This document shows, piece by piece, positions 26,667 to 33,575 of a stretch of DNA of 64,000 nucleotides (positions within the stretch are counted from its first letter, which is position 1; every line of letters begins with the position of its first letter). The stretch covers positions 1 to 64,000 of the forward strand of contig NZ_MBLO01000080.1 in NCBI RefSeq assembly GCF_001854805.1. The letters are read 5' to 3'. The translations under genes were made by a program, and so were the position numbers. The notes below the pieces were generated by a model, which saw only the letters and a list, made by a program, of their open reading frames with translations, searched no databases and had not been told where the DNA came from. This DNA comes from Pseudofrankia coriaricola (GTDB lineage Bacteria; Actinomycetota; Actinomycetes; Frankiales; Frankiaceae).

Positions 26667-27356
26667 TCAGGGCCGTTGGTCCAGGACCGGGGGTCGGGTG
26701 TCGCGGACGCGCAGGCCGTTGAGGAAGAGGTCGACGGCGTGCTGGAGGTGCGCCTCCTCGACCTCGGGCGTCCGGTGGATGCCGTAGGCGGCGAGCCAGG
26801 CTGGCATGGCGCCGACCATGGCGAAGAACTGCTCGGCGGCGATCTCGACGTCGCGGACGACGATGGCGCCGCCGCGCTCGTGCCTGCGCAGCAGATCCAT
26901 GATCACCTGGATGCGCGGGGTCCAGGTGATGGCCCGGGAACTGGCCGCGAAGTCGGGGAACCGGGCGGACTCGGCGATCGCCATCCGGCTGAGCCGGACC
27001 AGGTCCGGGTCGACGGACCGGGCCAGGATGGCACGCGCGATCATCTCCAGGCTGGCGGCGAGGTCGTCCGGCAGCGGTTCCAGCGCCTGTTCGTCGCGTT
27101 CCAGCCGCGTCAGCGCCCACGAGCTCACGGCGACGAACAGGGCGCGCTTGTCGGGGTAACGGGCGTAGAGGGTGCCCTTGGTGACACCCGCGGCCTGCGC
27201 CACCGCCTCCATGGTGGTGCGGTCGTATCCGTTCTCCAGGAAGATGTCGACCGCCGCCCGCCGGATCCGGTCGGTCAGTTGGGCCGCCTGCGTCGACGTC
27301 GGCCGTCCCGAGCGGGAGCGCTCCTTACCCACCTCGGATCCCGCCTCGGACGCCAC
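26667..27356 (-). CDS. TetR-family regulator
   Basis: 229 aa. The HTH is clear: RIRRAAVDIFLENGYDRTTM followed by VAQAAGVTKGTLYARYPDKR. The C-terminal ligand-binding domain is all helical. It is divergent from the Rieske oxygenase/SDR operon, and ACGG-CCGT palindromes lie both in front of its own start and in the oxygenase promoter, so it very probably represses both. The ligand is likely a substrate or product of the oxygenase. Confidence 0.85.
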   Translation of the reverse strand: MASEAGSEVGKERSRSGRPTSTQAAQLTDRIRRAAVDIFLENGYDRTTMEAVAQAAGVTKGTLYARYPDKRALFVAVSSWALTRLERDEQALEPLPDDLAASLEMIARAILARSVDPDLVRLSRMAIAESARFPDFAASSRAITWTPRIQVIMDLLRRHERGGAIVVRDVEIAAEQFFAMVGAMPAWLAAYGIHRTPEVEEAHLQHAVDLFLNGLRVRDTRPPVLDQRP

Positions 27357-27367
27357 CCGACAACCCT

Positions 27368-27377
27368 ACGGTTCCGT
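27368..27377. promoter_or_regulatory. Candidate TetR operator in front of the tetR gene
   Basis: ACGGTTCCGT lies 12 bases upstream of the regulator's start. It shares the ACGG-N2-CCGT half-sites with the palindrome at 27553-27562 and suits autoregulation. Confidence 0.5.
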
Positions 27378-27520
27378 CCGTTTCAGGTGACCGGCGTGCG
27401 CCGCCGCGGCACGCACGCCGAACCAGCCCATGAAAGCCCCGGCCGCGTGCGGCGGCGTACGGCGGTGCCTGCTCGAACTGGGCCAGCGGCCCTGGCACCC
27501 GCCTCGGGCCGGTTGACCTA

Positions 27521-27568
27521 AATCGTACGGCGCCGTATGGTTCTAAAACCGGACGGTACCGTACGATT
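27521..27568. promoter_or_regulatory. Paired TetR-type operators in the Rieske oxygenase promoter
   Basis: Two perfect palindromes, TACGGCGCCGTA (27526-27537) and ACGGTACCGT (27553-27562), are nested in a larger inverted repeat: AATCGTACGG at 27521-27530 and CCGTACGATT at 27559-27568. The last arm ends 42 bases before the oxygenase start and just before an unused ATG at 27569. Confidence 0.7.
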
Positions 27569-27610
27569 ATGGCCGCCCTCCCTGGCCGCGGTCGACTCGG
27601 AGGCAGATCG

Positions 27611-28876
27611 ATGGCGCACTTCCCCAAGCCCAGCGAGGGCAGCTGGACCGAGCACTTCCCGAGCCTCGGCACCGGCCCCGTCTCGTTCGAGGACTCGATC
27701 TCGCCCGAGTACTACGAGCTGGAGCGCAAGGCGATCTTCGGCCACACCTGGCTGAACGTCGGCCGCGTCGAGCAGATCCCGAAGACCGGGAACTACTTCA
27801 CCAAGGAGATCCACGCCGCCCGCACCTCGGTGATCGTCGTCCGGGACACCGCCGGCGAGGTCCGCGCGTTCCACAACATCTGCCGCCACCGGGGCAACAA
27901 GCTGGTCTGGCAGGAGAACCCTGGCGTGGAGGTCAGCGGCACGGCCCGGCAGTTCATCTGCAAGTACCACGCCTGGCGCTACGGCCTCGACGGCGCGTGC
28001 ACGTTCGTGCAGCAGGAGTCGGAGTTCTTCGACCTCGACAAGGCGACGCTGGGGCTCGTCCCGGTGCGCTGCGAGGTGTGGGAGGGCTTCATCTTCGTCA
28101 ACCTCGACGACAGCGGCTCCACGTCCGTGCGCGAGTACCTCGGCCGTTTCGGGAAGGGCCTTGAGGGCTACCCGTTCGGCGAGATGACGCAGACCTGGAA
28201 GTACCGCGCCGAGGTCGGGGCGAACTGGAAGCTCTACATCGACGCGTTCGCCGAGTTCTACCACGCCCCCGTCCTGCACGGGAAACAGTACGTGAGCGCC
28301 GAGTCACGCAAGATCCAGAGCTACGGCTACGAGGGCCTGCACTACGACATCGACGGCATCCACTCGATGCAGTCCGCCTGGGGCGGGATGTCGCCGCCGA
28401 AGGACCTCAGCATGGTCAAGCCGATCGACCGCGAGCTGCGCAGCGGCAACTTCGGCCCCTGGGACCGCCCCGACCTGGCCGCCCTCCGCGAGCTGCCGCC
28501 GGGGCTCAACCCGGGCCGCCACCGCCAGTGGGGCCTGGACTCCTACGTCTTCTTCCCGAACTTCATGATGGTCGTGTGGGCGCCGGGCTGGTACCTCACG
28601 TACCACTACTGGCCGACGGCCTACAACAAGCACATCTTCGAGGGCACGCTCTACTTCGTCCCGCCGAAGAACGCCACCGAGCGGATGCGCCAGGAACTGG
28701 CCGCGGTCACCTTCAAGGAGTTCGGCCTCCAGGACTCCAACACCCTGGAGGCCACTCAGACGATGCTCGAGTCCCGCACCGTCACACAGTTCCCGATCAA
28801 CGACCAGGAGATCCTCATCCGGCATCTGCACAAGACCGCGGCGGAATACGTGGCCGCCCACCAGGCAAAGCGTTAG
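27611..28876 (+). CDS. Rieske non-haem iron aromatic-ring-hydroxylating oxygenase, alpha subunit
   Basis: 421 aa. The Rieske cluster ligands are Cys91-x-His93 (NICRHRGNKL) and Cys117-x2-His120 (ICKYHAWRYGLDG). The mononuclear-iron motif is DAFAEFYHAPVLHG with His218 and His223 and Asp211. The catalytic domain is full length. It would bind O2 at iron and hydroxylate an aromatic or steroid-like substrate, taking electrons from a reductase and ferredoxin that are not encoded here. GGAGG at 27599-27603 places the start at ATG 27611; ATG 27569 lacks a ribosome site and abuts the operator. An SDR gene follows after 48 bases. Confidence 0.9.
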   Translation: MAHFPKPSEGSWTEHFPSLGTGPVSFEDSISPEYYELERKAIFGHTWLNVGRVEQIPKTGNYFTKEIHAARTSVIVVRDTAGEVRAFHNICRHRGNKLVWQENPGVEVSGTARQFICKYHAWRYGLDGACTFVQQESEFFDLDKATLGLVPVRCEVWEGFIFVNLDDSGSTSVREYLGRFGKGLEGYPFGEMTQTWKYRAEVGANWKLYIDAFAEFYHAPVLHGKQYVSAESRKIQSYGYEGLHYDIDGIHSMQSAWGGMSPPKDLSMVKPIDRELRSGNFGPWDRPDLAALRELPPGLNPGRHRQWGLDSYVFFPNFMMVVWAPGWYLTYHYWPTAYNKHIFEGTLYFVPPKNATERMRQELAAVTFKEFGLQDSNTLEATQTMLESRTVTQFPINDQEILIRHLHKTAAEYVAAHQAKR

Positions 28877-28924
28877 CCGATACGCTCCGTCCGAACGAGA
28901 CACGCTGAACGGAAGAGGAAGCAG

Positions 28925-29689
28925 ATGCTCGGGAACCTGGTCGGCAAGGTCGCGATCGTGACGGGCGGCGCCTCCGGAATCGGCCGGGCGTGCGCCCTGC
29001 GCCTGGCCGAGGACGGAGCCGCCGTCGCTGTGCTCGACCTCAACGAGGCCGACGCGAAGGCGGTCGCGGACGAGATCCAGGCCGCGGGCGGCGCCGCGCT
29101 CGCGGTCGCCGCCGACGTCGCGGACGCCGAGAGCGTCACTCGCGCCGTGGCCGCGGCCCGCGCCCGGTTCGGACCGGTCACGATCCTGGTGAACTCGGCC
29201 GGCAAGACCGGCGCGAAGCGGTTCATGGACATCACCCTCGCGCAGTGGACGTCGATCCTGACGGTCAACCTGACCGGAACGTTCCTCTGCTGCCAGGCGG
29301 TCGCCCCGGACATGACCGAGGCCGGCTGGGGCCGGATCGTGAACATCTCCTCGTCCAGCGCCCAGGGCGGCCAGCCGTTCATGACCCACTACGTCGCGTC
29401 CAAGGGCGGCGTCATCGCCTTCACCAAGGCGCTCGCGCTCGAGCTCGGCCCAAGCGGCATCACGGTGAACACGATCCCGCCGGGGTTCGTCGACACACCG
29501 ATGCTGCGCGGCGAAGAGGCCCGCGGCCGGTGGGGCTCGAACACCGCCGAGGACCTCGTCGCCGCCACACCCGTGCGCCGGATGGGCAAGCCCGAGGACA
29601 TCGCCGCGGCCTGTTCGTTCCTGGCCTCGGACGAGGCCGGCTACATCACCGGCCAGGTCTTCGGCGTCAACGGCGGTCGCAACACCTAA
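28925..29689 (+). CDS. Short-chain dehydrogenase/reductase
   Basis: 254 aa classical SDR. The cofactor loop is TGGASGIGRA, followed by VLDLNEADA (an Asp after the second strand, favouring NAD), NSAGK, the catalytic Ser in IVNISSSSAQGG and Y-x-x-x-K in YVASKGG, then PPGFVDTPM. It probably dehydrogenates the cis-diol or alcohol made by the Rieske oxygenase upstream, with which it shares a transcript. GAAGAGGAAGC precedes the ATG. Confidence 0.9.
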   Translation: MLGNLVGKVAIVTGGASGIGRACALRLAEDGAAVAVLDLNEADAKAVADEIQAAGGAALAVAADVADAESVTRAVAAARARFGPVTILVNSAGKTGAKRFMDITLAQWTSILTVNLTGTFLCCQAVAPDMTEAGWGRIVNISSSSAQGGQPFMTHYVASKGGVIAFTKALALELGPSGITVNTIPPGFVDTPMLRGEEARGRWGSNTAEDLVAATPVRRMGKPEDIAAACSFLASDEAGYITGQVFGVNGGRNT

Positions 29690-29770
29690 GAGCCGGGTCT
29701 CGTCAGGGGTCCACTTCCGGGGTCATGAGTCCGTGTTCAGCCGGCAGTCAGCGGGCGGCAGGTGGACCGC

Positions 29771-30601
29771 TCAGATCTGGCTGGCGGCGCACAGGCGCGA
29801 CCAGTTCTCGCGGGTCGCGTCGTCGTTGGGGAAGAACGACTCCAGCCGGAGCTCCTGCGCGGTGACGTCGATCGGCGTGCCGATCGTGGACACCACGGAG
29901 AACAGGTTGAGCGGCGTGCCGTCCACCTCGAACCGCACGTCGACGACAGGAGCCGCCTCCAACCCCGGTTCCGGGGCGGCCAGCAGCGCGGCGACGTCGG
30001 ACCTTGCTCGCAGCCCGCGCACCAGCTCGGCGGTCCGGTCGTCCAGCACTCCGCCCACGGCTTCGCGACGCGCGCGTTCCAGCAGGTGCGGGACGACGCT
30101 GTTCCAGTTCCGGATCGCCCGTCGGACCGGCCCAGGTTCGATGACCATCCGGAGCACGTTGGCCGGCTCAGGCACCGGCTCGGGCGCGCACAACCGCCCG
30201 AACAGCAGCTGGGCGCCCTGGTTGGCCCGCAGCACATCCCAGCCTCGGCTCAGCACCACGGCCGGCAGCGGATCATGCTGGTCGAGCATCACCGCCAACG
30301 CCGCGCTCACCTGGCGCAGCCCAGGACTGTCCAACGGCTCGTCGGCGTACGACGGCGCGTAGCCACCAGCCAGCAGCAGAAGATTGCGGTCGCGCAGCGG
30401 AATGTCGAGCGTGCGGGCCAACCGCTCGATCATCTGGCGGCTGGGCTGGGCCCGGCCGCTCTCGACGAAGCTCATGTAGCGGGGAGTGCTTCCCGCCGCG
30501 ACCGCCAGGTCCAACTGGCTGAACCGGCGAAGACTCCGCCAGTGGCGGAGCTGATCACCGAGCGCCGAACCCGGCCGCGACGTGGAGCTCGCCAGCACCA
30601 T
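29771..30601 (-). CDS. XRE-family regulator with MmyB-like ligand domain
   Basis: 276 aa. The HTH is LRHWRSLRRFSQLDLAVAAG with TPRYMSFVESGRAQPSRQMI, and the C-terminal part (VLSRGWDVLRANQGAQLLFG, then APPVVDVRFEVDGTPLNLFSV-like sequence) is the MmyB-like transcription-regulator ligand-binding domain, a PAS-like fold thought to bind fatty-acid-type ligands. It is divergent from the CMD-like gene across 125 bp that contain a perfect hyphenated palindrome, its probable operator. Confidence 0.85.
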   Translation of the reverse strand: MVLASSTSRPGSALGDQLRHWRSLRRFSQLDLAVAAGSTPRYMSFVESGRAQPSRQMIERLARTLDIPLRDRNLLLLAGGYAPSYADEPLDSPGLRQVSAALAVMLDQHDPLPAVVLSRGWDVLRANQGAQLLFGRLCAPEPVPEPANVLRMVIEPGPVRRAIRNWNSVVPHLLERARREAVGGVLDDRTAELVRGLRARSDVAALLAAPEPGLEAAPVVDVRFEVDGTPLNLFSVVSTIGTPIDVTAQELRLESFFPNDDATRENWSRLCAASQI

Positions 30602-30637
30602 GTCCCGGACGCTAGCCGGTCACCGACATCGAATCCC

Positions 30638-30652
30638 TTCCCTGCCAGGGAA
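30638..30652. promoter_or_regulatory. Hyphenated palindrome between divergent regulator and CMD-like gene
   Basis: TTCCCTG-C-CAGGGAA has seven-base arms with a single centre base. It is centrally placed between the two start codons, as expected for the operator of the MmyB-like regulator. Confidence 0.6.
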
Positions 30653-30726
30653 TCGCGCCGCCACCAGCGGAGCCGGGAGTCTGCACGGCAGCCGCCGGCA
30701 GTCGGCGGCACTTAGGAGAGGCGACG

Positions 30727-31269
30727 ATGAAGCTCACCGTCCACACCGCCGAGTCCGCTCCCGCCGAAGCCGCGGCCCTGCTGCGCGGCATCGCGGACGA
30801 CCTCGGCGTCGTCCCCAACATGGCCGCCGCGATGGCCAGCTCCCCGGCGCTGCTCGCCGGATTCGACGGGCTGCGCCGCGCCCTCGGAACGGCCCGGCTT
30901 CCGCGGCAGGAACGTGAGATCGCCGGTCTCGCCGTGGGCGTCGCCGTCGATAACGCCTATGGCGTCGCCTTCCACTCGACGATGCTCGACCAGCTCGGCG
31001 CCGGCGCCTCCGATGTGGACGCGATGCGAGGCGGCCGCGAGCCAGACCAGCCACGCGCCGCCGCTGTCTACGCACTCGCCCGCTCCATCGCGCTCGGGCG
31101 CGGCAAGGTCGACGACACGGTTCTGGACCGCGCCTCGTCGGTCGGCCTCGACGACAGCCTGATCCTCGACATCGTCCTCGAATGCGCTCTCGCGAGCCTC
31201 GTCGGCACCGTCGACAACCTCGCCGACCGGGTCGAGATCGACGGTTTCCTGCACGCCCGAGCGCGCTAG
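30727..31269 (+). CDS. Carboxymuconolactone-decarboxylase/AhpD-like protein without the CxxC pair
   Basis: 180 aa. LRGIADDLGVVPNMAAAMAS, then GLRRALGTARLPRQEREIAG and VAFHSTMLDQLG follow the AhpD/CMD fold. The usual redox Cys-x-x-Cys just before the conserved His reads Asn-Ala-Tyr-Gly (VDNAYGVAFHS), so disulfide peroxidase chemistry is unlikely. AGGAGAGG precedes ATG 30727. Divergent from, and presumably controlled by, the MmyB-like regulator. Confidence 0.75.
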   Translation: MKLTVHTAESAPAEAAALLRGIADDLGVVPNMAAAMASSPALLAGFDGLRRALGTARLPRQEREIAGLAVGVAVDNAYGVAFHSTMLDQLGAGASDVDAMRGGREPDQPRAAAVYALARSIALGRGKVDDTVLDRASSVGLDDSLILDIVLECALASLVGTVDNLADRVEIDGFLHARAR

Positions 31270-31654
31270 CCCGCCGTCGGGCCTCCCCCGTCAGGCCAGA
31301 CCGGGCACTCCACGCTTTGATCAGCTCGTGGACAACGCTGCCGCCTTGAGTCACCTCCCGGCCGGCCGTTCATCTGCCGGGCGGCCGGGCGGCCGAGGGC
31401 GGGCCTCTGTGCTCGTCAGCCGTTGAGGGAGCCGTAGCGGTGACTGTCAATCCCTCGTAACCGTGGAGGGTTGAACGGCCCAGAAGGTGATCTTTCCGAG
31501 TCTCTGATCCTCCTTAGGGGTGATGTTGTGTGGGCGCCGCACGTCTGCGGCGGGGCAGCGAGGTTTCCCTGGAAGCGTGGAGAAGATCGGCTGGGGCAGG
31601 GCCGGGTCTGATGTTGGTGGCTGTGGGTGGGTGTACCCGGCCCAGCCCACGCGT
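31270..31654. other. Stretch without a supported gene
   Basis: Nothing with coding character is seen between the CMD-like gene and the operator cluster of the small HTH gene. Confidence 0.35.
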
Positions 31655-31700
31655 CGTCAAAGACGCTTGACGCCTCGGGGGGCGTCAATCTATTTTGACG
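31655..31700. promoter_or_regulatory. Two CGTCAA-N6-TTGACG operator units
   Basis: CGTCAA at 31655-31660 and TTGACG at 31667-31672 form one 18-bp palindromic unit. CGTCAA at 31683-31688 and TTGACG at 31695-31700 form a second, exactly 28 bp further on. The second unit ends two bases before ATG 31703. The inner pair also makes an 8-bp inverted repeat (TTGACGCC/GGCGTCAA). Confidence 0.75.
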
Positions 31701-31702
31701 GT

Positions 31703-31939
31703 ATGAGCGAGGCGGTGACGCGAGGTAGCCAGATGGTGGAGGCGGCGGGTGATCCTGATCCGGCGACCGGTCTGGCCGCGGTGGCGGCGTTGCGGGGCCT
31801 GGTGGAGGTGCTGGAGGAGTTGCAGGTCGACAACGCCCGTGCCCAGGGCTGGTCGTGGCGTGACATCGCCCGGGTCCTCGGCGTGACCAAGCAGGCGATG
31901 CACTACAAGCATGCCGGCCGGCTGCGGGGGCGGGACTGA
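31703..31939 (+). CDS. Small helix-turn-helix DNA-binding protein
   Basis: 78 aa. The C-terminal two-thirds read ALRGLVEVLEELQVDNARAQ and WSWRDIARVLGVTKQAMHYK, a clear HTH (recognition helix TKQAMHYKHAG). The duplicated palindromes immediately in front of the start are the obvious binding sites, so the gene is probably autoregulated. It is joined to the Clp-N gene by a TGATG overlap. This HTH plus Clp-N pair is recurrent in actinobacteria, from my recollection of the families. Confidence 0.75.
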   Translation: MSEAVTRGSQMVEAAGDPDPATGLAAVAALRGLVEVLEELQVDNARAQGWSWRDIARVLGVTKQAMHYKHAGRLRGRD

Positions 31940-32607
31940 TGGCGCAGATGGCGGGGCGGCCCTCGGGTGCCAGTCTGGAGATCAGGCGGTTGGCGGAGGC
32001 CGAACGTGACCGCCTGGGCCATCCGTATCTCGGTGATGAGCATCTGTTGCTCGGGGTGCTCGCGCACGCGGCGAACCCAGCCGCGACGATGCTGCACGAA
32101 CGCGGACTGGACCTGGCAACCGCGCGGACCCAGATCGCGCGGATCGTGGCGGACTCCGGGCCGCTGGCCCGGGACGACGCCGCGCTGTTGCGGGAGTTCG
32201 GCGTGGACGTGACCCAGATGCGCCGCCAGCTGGAATCGACGTTCGGGACACTCGCGGTCCACGACGCCGCCCGGCGGGTACGCCGACGGCCATGGTGGCG
32301 CGGGCGGGCCTCCCACAACCCGCTGTGCGGGCCCTTCTATCTGATCAAGCGGGCGCAGCTCGTTGCCTGCACCACCGCGGGCGCGCGTGGCGAGGCGGAG
32401 ATCCGCCCCGAACACCTGCTCTATGGTGTGCTGCGCGTCGCGCGTGACCCACTCGGCTCCGGGCTGGGCCGACGCGGGCGTCGCGACGCCGCGCGCCTGG
32501 GACTGCCGGTCGGCGCGGCCCATCCGGTCCGGCTGCTGCTAACCGGCCAGGGCATCGACCTCGACCAGCTCGGCGAGGATCTGCTCGGCAGCCTCGCGGC
32601 GACCTGA
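31939..32607 (+). CDS. Clp N-terminal-domain protein without ATPase
   Basis: 222 aa made of Clp-N repeats: EAERDRLGHPYLGDEHLLLG with VLAHAANPAATMLHERGLDL, and a second half with ARGEAEIRPEHLLYGVLRVA. The conserved H-P-Y-L-G-D-E-H-L-L-L-G core is intact, but no AAA+ module follows, so it cannot unfold proteins itself. A substrate-binding or adaptor role toward ClpC is the simplest idea. A Trp/Arg-rich segment (RRRPWWRGRAS) separates the two halves. ATG 31939 shares a base with the preceding stop. Confidence 0.8.
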   Translation: MAQMAGRPSGASLEIRRLAEAERDRLGHPYLGDEHLLLGVLAHAANPAATMLHERGLDLATARTQIARIVADSGPLARDDAALLREFGVDVTQMRRQLESTFGTLAVHDAARRVRRRPWWRGRASHNPLCGPFYLIKRAQLVACTTAGARGEAEIRPEHLLYGVLRVARDPLGSGLGRRGRRDAARLGLPVGAAHPVRLLLTGQGIDLDQLGEDLLGSLAAT

Positions 32608-32628
32608 TCGGATGAAAGGCGGGCCCAC

Positions 32629-32937
32629 ATGACGACGCCAGTAGCGGCCACGGCGTCAGACGCCGCCGAACCGCTGGAGTGCTGGTGCTGCGCTGGCACC
32701 TATCAAGAGCCTGACCTGGTCCGGCTCGGGCGCCATCCCGAGGTCGGGGTCTGCCTGGCCTGCGCGCACTTCCTGCATCAGCAAGCCCGCGGCCGTGAGG
32801 ACGCACGACGCCCCTCACCCGCCGCCCGCCTACGCGACGGGCTACGGGCCGGCCGGCGGCTGGTCATCCGGCGCCGATGGCATCAGAACCCCGTCATCGG
32901 CCGGCCGCTGCGCTGGCTGGGCCGCCGTCTGCCCTAG
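32629..32937 (+). CDS. Small zinc-ribbon-like protein
   Basis: 102 aa. Cys clusters ECWCCAGTY and VCLACAHF could bind one zinc ion, and the C-terminal half is strongly basic (RLRDGLRAGRRLVIRRRWHQ). It lies 21 bases after the Clp-N gene with AAAGGCGGG as ribosome site, so it completes a three-gene unit with the small HTH. It may bind nucleic acid; function unknown. Confidence 0.65.
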   Translation: MTTPVAATASDAAEPLECWCCAGTYQEPDLVRLGRHPEVGVCLACAHFLHQQARGREDARRPSPAARLRDGLRAGRRLVIRRRWHQNPVIGRPLRWLGRRLP

Positions 32938-32940
32938 CAT

Positions 32941-32970
32941 TCCCGTCACCCGTGGCCACGGGTGACGGGA
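32941..32970. terminator. 30-bp perfect palindrome, bidirectional terminator
   Basis: Two 15-base arms (32941-32955 and 32956-32970) are exact reverse complements. It lies four bases after the zinc-ribbon stop and ahead of the stop of the convergent thioredoxin-like gene. Confidence 0.7.
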
Positions 32971-33021
32971 TGGCCACCAAGCCGTGGAGATCACCGTCGG
33001 TCCAGATGCCGTCAGCGCGCC

Positions 33022-33363
33022 CTACGCCGGGTCTTGATCGCCGACCGCCGGGGGCCTCTGAGGGCCGGCCGGCAGGTCAAGCGCCGCGCGGAGCTGGGCC
33101 GGCGACGGGATCCCGACCAGCCGGCCGGTCTCGTCGCGGTAGAGCCGACACGACAGGCTCGCCGAACGACCCGGCCCAGCAAAGGGGTCGACACCGTCGA
33201 CGAGCAAGGTGGGCGATCCACTCATACCCACCTCCGCCGCCAGATCCTCGCTATCGACCACACGGACGGTGACGACATCGCCGGCGCCGACCAGGCGACC
33301 GAGCCGCTCCTGAAGCGTCGTGACGTGCGGGCAGCCCGGGACGTGCAGAATCGTCAACCTCAT
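33022..33363 (-). CDS. Thioredoxin-fold protein with alkylmercury-lyase-like C-terminal motif
   Basis: 113 aa. LTILHVPGCPHVTTLQERLG has the thioredoxin-like first strand and helix, with a single active-site Cys (C-P-H-V). GMSGSPTLLVDGVDPFAGPG has the cis-Pro, and SASLSCRLYRDETG resembles the SCRLY segment of actinobacterial proteins annotated as MerB-related. GGGAGGG precedes ATG 33363. The frame stays open far upstream across the sigma-factor gene, but that is antisense noise. A role in thiol or metal chemistry is an inference. Confidence 0.65.
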   Translation of the reverse strand: MRLTILHVPGCPHVTTLQERLGRLVGAGDVVTVRVVDSEDLAAEVGMSGSPTLLVDGVDPFAGPGRSASLSCRLYRDETGRLVGIPSPAQLRAALDLPAGPQRPPAVGDQDPA

Positions 33364-33575
33364 CGGTGGTCTCCCTCCCCGGGTCCATGATGTCCTCGGC
33401 GCGACCCGGGTTCCCATCGCCGTGCGCTCGGGCGAGCCGAGCGAGGACCGGTCCCGACAAAGCCGCCACGGGCAGACGGGCGTGCGTACCGGTCCTGCGC
33501 CACGGTCGCCTGCGCTGGGAGGAGCCTCGATGAGGACCTGGCTCCTGCTCCCGCATGCAGAGCCATGTGGCCTGG

